Assembly: GCA_002359085.1 (NCBI GenBank)
Contig: DEQB01000031.1
Span: 1-14,376, forward strand
Origin: Erysipelothrix sp. UBA3377
Lineage (GTDB): Bacteria > Bacillota_I > Bacilli_A > Erysipelotrichales > Erysipelotrichaceae
DNA: 14,376 nt
Direction: 5' to 3'
Below are positions 1-5,820 of the stretch, one piece after another. The translations under genes were made by a program, and so were the position numbers. Position 1 is the stretch's first letter, and each line of letters begins with the position of its first letter. Under the pieces are notes generated by a model. That model did no database searches. It saw only the letters and a list, made by a program, of their open reading frames with translations, and was not told where the DNA came from.

Positions 1-12
1 TTTCACATCAAA

Positions 13-23
13 TATGCTATAAT
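13..23 (+). promoter_or_regulatory. Extended -10 promoter element
   Basis: TATAAT at 18-23 is preceded by TGC, giving the extended -10 form TGnTATAAT. The -35 position would fall just outside the window. Transcription would begin near base 30 and meet the terminator at 60-88. Confidence 0.5.
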
Positions 24-29
24 TACTCT

Positions 30-88
30 GTTAGAGGTATGAAAATCACTTAAATAGCTGGGCGATGTCGAAAGACACGCCCTTTTTT
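30..88 (+). ncRNA. Possible short terminated RNA or leader
   Basis: The stretch between the extended -10 (18-23) and the end of the T-run at 88 would give an RNA of about 60 nt. It contains a tiny ORF with a GAGG-like site (MKIT, stop) and ends in the terminator hairpin. It could be a small RNA, or the attenuated leader of the downstream surface-protein genes. No known RNA family was recognised. Confidence 0.28.
60..88 (+). terminator. Rho-independent terminator
   Basis: GGGCG (60-64), one bulged A, TGTC (66-69), a GAAA tetraloop (70-73), GACA (74-77) and CGCCC (78-82) form a 9-bp stem followed by six T (83-88). The shape is a textbook intrinsic terminator. Confidence 0.88.
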
Positions 89-189
89 GTTGAATTTGAT
101 ATTTCAAAAATGTAATAGTATTATGGATTTGTAATCATTACTTTATCAAGTTTATACACCTATTTATTGTAAACACAATTCTTGTGTAG

Positions 190-218
190 TTGTTAAGGCG
201 TATTCAAACTCATAAAGT
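190..218 (+). promoter_or_regulatory. Weak promoter candidate for the surface-protein genes
   Basis: TTGTTA (190-195), a 17-base spacer and TAAAGT (213-218) match the sigma-A consensus only partly. It is the best candidate found between the terminator and the first gene. Confidence 0.25.
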
Positions 219-276
219 AAAGCATTAAACAAGAACATAAAGTGTACCTACTATTTTTAAAAAATAAATAAAGCAC

Positions 277-294
277 GGTGCCAAATTTGGCACC
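277..294. repeat. GGTGCC palindrome, copy 1
   Basis: GGTGCCAAATTTGGCACC is a perfect 18-bp palindrome. It lies 11 bases before the AGGAGG of the first surface-protein gene and has no T-run after it, so it looks more like an operator or an mRNA hairpin near the ribosome site than a terminator. Two related copies lie upstream of the adhesin gene. Confidence 0.8.
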
Positions 295-318
295 CTCTAT
301 AAAACAGGAGGAATTGAT

Positions 319-1440
319 ATGAAAAGAATGAATAAACTGACAAAAAGAAATAAAGGCATTGTAATAGGAATTGCTGTTGTTATACTAATCGCAGTGTTTT
401 TCGTGGTGAGTGCATTAAACAATAAAGAAGCACCAAGGCCTGTTCTTGTATTTAAAGATAATATTATCTTTGAATATGGACAGACAATCTTAGAGGATGC
501 ATTACCTGAAGGGCTTGATTTAATTGAAATCGAAGACCTGATTGACAAGGAAGCCTCTACTTATGATGAGGTTAGCTTCCAAGTGATTGCAGCTGAAGGT
601 GAATATGTAGATACTATGTTTAGAGAAATCCCTACTTTAGAGGTGGGTGATGGTTTTGAAGTACCTGTATATGCAAGACTTGGAGATGTGATTACAGAAT
701 TTGAGTTAAAATACGTTGTAGAAGATACAAACAAGCCTGTAATCGAAGGGATACATGACATAACGATTGAATATGAAGAAGGCGAAAATGTTGAGTATGA
801 TCTCAATAAAGGTATTAAAGCTTATGATATTGTTGATGGTGAATTAGAGGTTGAAATTAACGACAATAACGTTGATATTAAAACAAATGGTGAATACGAA
901 GTCATTGTTAAAGCTAAAGACAAGAATAACAACACGACTGAAGATTCATTCAAAGTAACAGTAATTGTCAATGAGAAGCCTGAAGTGGCGGTTCTAACAC
1001 CTAAACCTTCATCACCTTCAAATCCAAGTACTGGATCTACAAACAATACAACTAAACCTAGTGGCAATACTGGAGGTGGATCTACTTCTGGTGGATCACA
1101 AAGTGGTGGTAGTGGATCTAACAACAATACTAAGCCAACGGAACCTAGTGTAGTCTGTCCGGGTGGTACGGATGAAACGAAGCCTTGTGGTGAGTGGATT
1201 GATCCATATTCTCACATGACCTATAGACATTATTCAAGTATGGAGTTGTGTAAGGTCGAAGGTGGGAAAATTTATGATTCTCTAAAGTATGAGCTGATAG
1301 ACGGAAAAGATGTCGTTAGATGGTCTTGTACTGAATTAAGTGATAATGGAGGGCAGGGAAGCTTCTACACTTTAAGATTAATCCACAATGGGGAATCTGG
1401 TCAATGGTGGTTAAACAAAAATCATAAGTGGGTTAGATAA
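319..1440 (+). CDS. Membrane-anchored Ig-like surface protein with Cys-containing C-terminal domain
   Basis: The 373-residue product has a basic N-terminus and one hydrophobic segment (about residues 14-33), which suggests an N-terminal membrane anchor with the rest outside. Residues about 43-134 look beta-rich. Residues about 136-217 resemble the DUF5011/HYR-type Ig-like domain (motifs DTNKPVIEG, AYDIVDGE, NGEYEVIVKAKDKNNN). A Ser/Gly/Asn/Thr/Pro-rich linker covers about 218-275. The final ~95 residues contain four cysteines (C280, C290, C311, C337) and several Trp, and were not recognised. The start is supported by AGGAGG at 306-311, seven bases before ATG; an in-frame ATG at 328 is less well placed. 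No catalytic motif is seen. The neighbouring adhesin suggests a cell-surface role, perhaps as cargo of a conjugative element; that is inference. Confidence 0.85.
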   Translation: MKRMNKLTKRNKGIVIGIAVVILIAVFFVVSALNNKEAPRPVLVFKDNIIFEYGQTILEDALPEGLDLIEIEDLIDKEASTYDEVSFQVIAAEGEYVDTMFREIPTLEVGDGFEVPVYARLGDVITEFELKYVVEDTNKPVIEGIHDITIEYEEGENVEYDLNKGIKAYDIVDGELEVEINDNNVDIKTNGEYEVIVKAKDKNNNTTEDSFKVTVIVNEKPEVAVLTPKPSSPSNPSTGSTNNTTKPSGNTGGGSTSGGSQSGGSGSNNNTKPTEPSVVCPGGTDETKPCGEWIDPYSHMTYRHYSSMELCKVEGGKIYDSLKYELIDGKDVVRWSCTELSDNGGQGSFYTLRLIHNGESGQWWLNKNHKWVR

Positions 1441-1465
1441 TTGTTAATAGTTAATATTTTTATAG

Positions 1466-1483
1466 GGTGCCAAAATTGGCACC
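1466..1483. repeat. GGTGCC palindrome, copy 2
   Basis: GGTGCCAAAATTGGCACC begins 26 bases after the stop of the preceding gene and is followed by TTTT. In RNA it would form an 8-bp stem with a 2-base centre, or slightly fewer pairs with a realistic loop. It could serve as a weak terminator. It is the exact reverse complement of copy 3. Confidence 0.8.
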
Positions 1484-1506
1484 TTTTGAAAGTAAATCTA
1501 TAGTAG

Positions 1507-1524
1507 GGTGCCAATTTTGGCACC
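1507..1524. repeat. GGTGCC palindrome, copy 3
   Basis: GGTGCCAATTTTGGCACC, extended by one more pair on each side (GGG...CCC), lies 24 bases after copy 2 and is its exact reverse complement. The two can fold separately or with each other. It precedes the leader ORF and the adhesin gene. Confidence 0.8.
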
Positions 1525-1553
1525 CTTTATATTTATAGAAGGGAGTTGATTTT

Positions 1554-1577
1554 ATGCGGAGGGTTAGACCCCCTTGA
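1554..1577 (+). CDS. Putative 7-codon leader peptide MRRVRPP
   Basis: ATG at 1554 follows a good ribosome site (GAAGGGAG, 1538-1545) and reads M-R-R-V-R-P-P then TGA. It lies in the 5' leader of the adhesin gene, and its 3' half can form a small AGGG/CCCT hairpin. The Arg-Val-Arg pattern and the terminal Pro-Pro resemble sequence types known to slow or stall ribosomes, so a translation-sensing leader is possible. A second ribosome-site-like sequence (AAAGGAGAG, 1581-1589) follows with no start codon at a useful distance. Too short to judge by coding statistics; chance occurrence is possible. Confidence 0.35.
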   Translation: MRRVRPP

Positions 1578-1628
1578 AACGAAAGGAGAGCTATCAATAT
1601 ATAAATATCAAAATATAGAGGAGGATTT

Positions 1629-4600
1629 ATGAAAAAGATATTTAAACACATAACCATCAGCGCGATGGTTTTTTTATTGGCCTTAACAGGCGTGTCAGTA
1701 CCCGTAAATGCGGATGAAATAAAAGAAGTCTACACTAACGACGAACAAACAGTAGCAATTACTGTAGATAGAGAAGTTGTTGATGGAGAAGTTAAACTAG
1801 AATTTAAAGCAGAACATGAGTCGTCCATTGAAATAAACGATGTACTTTATGAAGGTGAATCCATTCAAAATGGCTATCTTATAACGCATATAGTTGGTGA
1901 GAATGGAAACTATAAGTATGTTGTAGAGTATACTGAATCTGTTTTAATCGAAAATGAAAATGAGGAAGCAGAAGAAGTCTTAGAAAAGCTGACCTTTAGT
2001 TTTGAAGTTGAAGTGGATGAGCTTTCTGTTAAAAACGAAACTCAAAACATCAAGGACGTTGAACCTGAAGAAGATACATTGGATTTTTTCGTTCCCGCAA
2101 CTGGTGAGGTGATTTCACTTACTGAAGAGGAAATCAATACAAAAGTTAATGAAGGGACAATGTCCATAAAGCCTTTTTCAATGGGACAAACTGGTACCTT
2201 AACGACTCCAAATAATTTTCAAGGAGAGTATAAGATTGATAGTTATTCTGGTGGGTGGAGTGGAACCCATTATTCATGGGGTGTTTCATATATTGATGGA
2301 CATGTTGCGTATTGTTTAGATCCGACACGCCAAGCGGCACAAGGTAATACTTACACAAGTCATAACTTTTATAACAATTTGCCACCAGCACAACAAGACC
2401 AGATATGGCTTATCGCTTATTTTGGATATGGGTTTGAAGGAGATACAAACTACCACCGTTATTTAGCAGCTCAGGAATTGATATGGGAACAAATGACTAT
2501 TAATCAGGTTCGAGGATATGGCGGTAACGAGAAGTTTACGATTTCATGGACTGGTAAAGATGGTGAAAACATCAGTACTATAAATAGCTATAAAACACAA
2601 ATTAATAATTTAAAGTCCACGTATTATACCCGTCCCTCATTTCATGACTCTACTCATGATGTCAAGATAGGTGATGTAATTACACTCACTGATACTAATG
2701 GCGTTTTACAACGCTTTAAAGTGGTCTTACCTAGTGGTCTAGAACTTGTCTCAAATAGCGGTAATACACTACGAGTTAGAGTTACAAGTGCAGAAGTTGA
2801 TGGAAAAAAAATTTCTTTTAATAAAAAATATCAACCCAGTGCCACAAGCTCGGTATCTTGGGGATATGGAACATCACAAGATGTTTTTACAGCAGGTAGG
2901 GATAACCATGATCCACTTGACAGCTGGGTTACATTTAACCTTGCAACTGGAAGTTTAAAATTAACCAAGCATAATCACCAAGGAGGCGCCTTACCTGGTG
3001 TTGTTTATGATTTCAGTGTTAATGCTGATATGAGTAGTCCTTTTGCTACCCGAACAACAAATGCTCAAGGGATTATTAATTTAAGTGATATTGAGGGCGG
3101 TACAACTGTTTATTACCGCGAGAAGACAACAGTAGCGCCCTATGTGCTTGATACACAAATTTATAGTGTAAATATAACAAGCGGAGAAACAGCCCGCGTA
3201 ACGCGCAAAAATAACCCTGCACAAGGAAGAATTACTTTAACTAAAGTTGATGACCATAGCAATCTTTTAAGTGGCGTTACTTTTGAAATTAGAAATAGTA
3301 GTGGGTCGGTAGTTGATACGATTACTACAAATGCTGAAGGTGTTGCAACTTCTACTTTATTACCTTTAGGAACCTATACTGTAGTCGAAACGAGCGTTGG
3401 AACGAATACAGGTGTGGTAATTGATTCAACACCAATAACAGTTACTTTAAGTTATGCTAACCAAACAACACCCGTTGTTACAAGTGCAGTTACAGTATCA
3501 AATGAATATCAACGCTCTAATGTAACAATTACTAAAGTTGAAAATGATTGGGATGAAACATTTACTCAGTTTAATGGAGTAAAACTAAGTGATGCGATTA
3601 TTGAACTGTATGCTAAATCTGACATCTATGAAGGATCAACACTAATTTATAGTGCTGATGAACTCATTGGATCAGAAATGACAAATGCTGAAGGTGTTGC
3701 AACATTTAATAATTTACCACTTGGTCAATATTATGCTAAAGAGGTGAAATCCCCAGAAGGATATGTGCTTTATGAGGGTGAATGGGATATTACAATCACA
3801 ATGGGATCACCTACAGCTACACTTACCAATACAAACAAAACAGTAACAAACCAAGTTATTTATGGTAAAGCAAGACTAACTAAAACAGATGGATACCGCA
3901 CACTGTTACCAGATGCTGAATTTGGTATCTATACAGAAGATGGTGAGTTAATTGAAACGTTAGTTACTGATACTAATGGAGTGATTGAAACAAGCGAGCT
4001 TCGCTATGGAAATTACTACTTTATGGAACATCAAGCGCCTTATGGATACTGGACTGACGGAACCCCATTACCATTTACAATTCGTGAACATGAGGAAACT
4101 GTACATGTAACAATGTCTAATGCTTTAATTCAGATCCATATTGAATGGTCTAAAACAAATGAAGATGGTTTACCGCTAGAAGCGGTCATTGTAGAACAAG
4201 TGTTTGATATGTACTACTACGAAGAAATGACATTATATTCAATCTATCATTATATGGCAAATCATTATGATATCTTTGATTTTAAATGGACGTATGAAAG
4301 AATTAGGATAATGCTGAATAATCCTATTTATAAGGGAACTTTCAAAAACCCAAGACTAACGATTCCAAATCATAGTGTGGCTATAATATCTGAAGAGCTT
4401 TTTGATGGTGTTCAAGAACAAATACAATTGAGGACAAAAAATGGTGTAAAGGGAATCCATCATATTTTTGGTAGAAAAGTATATAATATCCAATCAGGCG
4501 AAGGACTGATTTATGATTCAACTAAAAAACCAAATAAAAGGTACATGTATTATTATGATCAGTCAGCTAACATTAGGATCAATGAAAAAATTCTAGATGA

Positions 4601-4946
4601 ACAAATTGCACCTTTAATTGATAATCACTTCAACAAGATAACGAGAGAAATTATAAGAAAAAGAGTTGTAAGCTTAAAAAAACTAGATTCAAATATTAGT
4701 GTTTTAGACCACTTATATGTTAATGGTGTGATAGACAAAGTATATTATATGAAAGTAACAAATGAGATTACAGGCTCTATTCGACCTAAAGAAAAGGTAA
4801 TCTATGATCTGTCTAAGAACACTCTAAAATGGAGGGATATGGAGATTTTGGACAAAGTTCGAGTGATTAAGAGCCACGTAGATAAAATTTTTGTTGATGT
4901 ATACAAAAAAACTATTGTTAAAGTAAAATTCAAAGAAATAATTTAA
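1629..4946 (+). CDS. Chimeric gene: thioester/CnaB adhesin fused to serine recombinase C-terminus
   Basis: The 1105-residue frame has a Sec signal peptide (about residues 1-28, ending VNA), then a thioester (TQXA-type) adhesin domain with the probable crosslinking pair C229 (YCLDP) and Q282 (AAQELIW). Four CnaB/SpaA-like repeats follow at about 442-531, 534-627, 629-742 and 745-836; each opens with a KLTK-like Lys strand. A fifth repeat starts (IHIEWSKTNEDG) and stops at about E851. From A852 onward the sequence is the recombinase-domain and C-terminal part of a large serine recombinase (EAVIVEQVFDMYY, MLNNPIYKGTF, ISEELFDGVQEQ). The expected end of the adhesin, with remaining repeats, an LPxTG sorting motif and a membrane tail, is missing, so cell-wall anchoring is unlikely. 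AGAGGAGG at 1617-1624 supports the start. The fusion could be a real deletion scar; an assembly join is the alternative. Confidence 0.85.
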   Translation: MKKIFKHITISAMVFLLALTGVSVPVNADEIKEVYTNDEQTVAITVDREVVDGEVKLEFKAEHESSIEINDVLYEGESIQNGYLITHIVGENGNYKYVVEYTESVLIENENEEAEEVLEKLTFSFEVEVDELSVKNETQNIKDVEPEEDTLDFFVPATGEVISLTEEEINTKVNEGTMSIKPFSMGQTGTLTTPNNFQGEYKIDSYSGGWSGTHYSWGVSYIDGHVAYCLDPTRQAAQGNTYTSHNFYNNLPPAQQDQIWLIAYFGYGFEGDTNYHRYLAAQELIWEQMTINQVRGYGGNEKFTISWTGKDGENISTINSYKTQINNLKSTYYTRPSFHDSTHDVKIGDVITLTDTNGVLQRFKVVLPSGLELVSNSGNTLRVRVTSAEVDGKKISFNKKYQPSATSSVSWGYGTSQDVFTAGRDNHDPLDSWVTFNLATGSLKLTKHNHQGGALPGVVYDFSVNADMSSPFATRTTNAQGIINLSDIEGGTTVYYREKTTVAPYVLDTQIYSVNITSGETARVTRKNNPAQGRITLTKVDDHSNLLSGVTFEIRNSSGSVVDTITTNAEGVATSTLLPLGTYTVVETSVGTNTGVVIDSTPITVTLSYANQTTPVVTSAVTVSNEYQRSNVTITKVENDWDETFTQFNGVKLSDAIIELYAKSDIYEGSTLIYSADELIGSEMTNAEGVATFNNLPLGQYYAKEVKSPEGYVLYEGEWDITITMGSPTATLTNTNKTVTNQVIYGKARLTKTDGYRTLLPDAEFGIYTEDGELIETLVTDTNGVIETSELRYGNYYFMEHQAPYGYWTDGTPLPFTIREHEETVHVTMSNALIQIHIEWSKTNEDGLPLEAVIVEQVFDMYYYEEMTLYSIYHYMANHYDIFDFKWTYERIRIMLNNPIYKGTFKNPRLTIPNHSVAIISEELFDGVQEQIQLRTKNGVKGIHHIFGRKVYNIQSGEGLIYDSTKKPNKRYMYYYDQSANIRINEKILDEQIAPLIDNHFNKITREIIRKRVVSLKKLDSNISVLDHLYVNGVIDKVYYMKVTNEITGSIRPKEKVIYDLSKNTLKWRDMEILDKVRVIKSHVDKIFVDVYKKTIVKVKFKEII
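4182..4946 (+). pseudogene. Large serine recombinase, C-terminal remnant (copy 1)
   Basis: Codons 852-1105 of the chimeric frame match the region after the catalytic domain of large serine recombinases (the Tn5397/phage integrase type): a Recombinase-domain segment, then a region where a zinc ribbon is usual, then a helical C-terminus. The resolvase catalytic domain with its nucleophilic serine is absent, so it cannot recombine DNA by itself. The usual zinc-ribbon cysteines are also missing: the expected CxxC position reads YNIQSGEGL and no Cys follows YMYYYDQ. There is no separate start or ribosome site. Confidence 0.8.
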
Positions 4947-4956
4947 AATTATGGTT
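4419..4956 (+). repeat. Long direct repeat, left copy
   Basis: This stretch is repeated at 7399-7930. Counting by eye gives about 7 differences in the first ~220 bases (about 97% identity) and about 47 in the next ~290 (about 84%). The change of rate is abrupt near 4641. The last matching bases include ATGGTT, the first two codons of the VOC gene. Confidence 0.85.
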
Positions 4957-5364
4957 GGTGTTGAGATTGATTTCGTTGTTAAGAACAGTTTAGAAGCTCT
5001 TGAAGTTTATGATCGAATCTTTGGGGTGGAAAGAATTGCAGTATCTGATTTGCCTCAGGGAGAGAATGAAGTGATTTTTACATTACATGGTGTGAGATTT
5101 CATATGTTGGATGAGAATCCCTCATTTAACTTGTTTGCGGCGACACCAGAGCATCAAAATACCATGTGGTTTAATGTTATGGTAGAGGATATCCATGAGA
5201 CTTACCAAAGAGCAATGGATGAAAACTTTAAAGAGATTCAACCAATGACAGAGCAGAGTGATTATGGAGTGTCCAATGCGATTATGGTGGATCCTTTTGG
5301 CTATGTGTGGATGTTACACCAATTAAATCATGTGGTGAGTCATGAGGATAGAATTAAGCTGTGA
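4951..5364 (+). CDS. VOC-superfamily (glyoxalase/PhnB-like) protein
   Basis: The 137-residue product has the pattern of the vicinal oxygen chelate superfamily: an N-terminal strand-helix unit (VEIDFVVKNSLEALEVYDRIFG), a middle strand with FNVMVEDIHETYQRA, and the C-terminal motif DPFGYVWML (from D114) typical of PhnB/glyoxalase-like proteins. Length is normal for a single VOC protein. The substrate cannot be told from sequence; relatives include lyases, dioxygenases and antibiotic-binding resistance proteins. No Shine-Dalgarno sequence is visible before ATG, the gene begins 4 bases after the recombinase remnant, and its first codons lie in the repeated sequence. It may therefore have lost its native 5' region and be poorly expressed unless coupled to upstream translation. 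Confidence 0.75.
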   Translation: MVGVEIDFVVKNSLEALEVYDRIFGVERIAVSDLPQGENEVIFTLHGVRFHMLDENPSFNLFAATPEHQNTMWFNVMVEDIHETYQRAMDENFKEIQPMTEQSDYGVSNAIMVDPFGYVWMLHQLNHVVSHEDRIKL

Positions 5365-5456
5365 GAAGAACAAAAGAAAAGTAAATAAATTCAGAATATT
5401 AATTTGATTTTGTATAAATGTTTTAATAGACAAGTCAGAAAATCCGACCAAATGTG

Positions 5457-5485
5457 TTGTTTTTTAAAACATAATAAGTTATAAT
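5457..5485 (+). promoter_or_regulatory. Promoter of the XRE/ImmA-Fic operon
   Basis: TTGTTT (5457-5462), a 17-base spacer and a perfect TATAAT (5480-5485). Transcription would start near 5491-5493, just at the GAGGAGG ribosome site (5492-5498), so the mRNA leader would be only about 14 nt. Confidence 0.75.
5458..5471. promoter_or_regulatory. Possible autoregulatory operator
   Basis: TGTTTT-TT-AAAACA is a 6-bp perfect inverted repeat that covers the -35 element and the first part of the spacer. A repressor bound here would block RNA polymerase. XRE antitoxin-type regulators commonly bind such sites in their own promoters, but the sequence is AT-rich and could be incidental. Confidence 0.35.
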
Positions 5486-5505
5486 TTTTTTGAGGAGGAA
5501 AACAT

Positions 5506-5814
5506 ATGAAATTATTTGATAGAATTAGAGAATATAGAAAAGAGCTTGGTTTGTCTCAAGAGTATATTGGAGAGTTGCTAAACGTTTCAAGAACAACAAT
5601 TACAGCTATTGAATCTGGTGAGAGAAGTATCAAAGCAGAGGAGTTAAGTAAATTTTCCGAAATATTTGGTGTTACAAGCGATGAGTTACTTCATGGCAAC
5701 TACTCAGAAAATCAAGAAATTAAAATGTTTGCAAGATCTTTTTCCAAATTATCTGAGAAAGACAGACTAGAAATTATGAATTTGGTCGAGTTTAAGAAAC
5801 AGTTAAAGGAATAG
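5506..5814 (+). CDS. XRE-family transcriptional regulator, ImmA/IrrE partner
   Basis: The 102-residue protein opens with an XRE helix-turn-helix (about residues 5-60; RKELGLSQEYIGELLNVSRT, then ESGERSI). The C-terminal tail (LSEKDRLEIMNLVEFKKQL) resembles the short helical tail found in regulators paired with ImmA/IrrE peptidases. Such pairs work by the peptidase cleaving or inactivating the repressor. GAGGAGG lies seven bases before the ATG. The stop is followed after six bases by the ATG of the peptidase-Fic gene, whose ribosome site AAAGGA lies inside this gene, so the two are probably translated in coupled fashion. Likely role: autorepressor and possible neutraliser of the Fic protein. 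Confidence 0.9.
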   Translation: MKLFDRIREYRKELGLSQEYIGELLNVSRTTITAIESGERSIKAEELSKFSEIFGVTSDELLHGNYSENQEIKMFARSFSKLSEKDRLEIMNLVEFKKQLKE

Positions 5815-5820
5815 TTTTAG

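Larger units (their letters stand above)
1..318. other. Non-coding leader region upstream of surface-protein genes
   Basis: No protein gene is visible in these 318 bases. They hold an extended -10 promoter at the left edge, a strong hairpin terminator at 60-88, a small inverted repeat (ACACAA-TTC-TTGTGT, 173-187), a weak promoter candidate (190-218) and an 18-bp palindrome (277-294) next to the ribosome site of the first gene. The arrangement suggests a short terminated RNA followed by an independent promoter for the surface-protein genes, but no transcript data support this here. Confidence 0.6.

Noticed and set aside
561..1127. Long open frames on the minus strand opposite the first surface-protein gene
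   Set aside because: They have no ribosome sites, give low-complexity products, and mirror a well-supported plus-strand gene with signal and domain structure.
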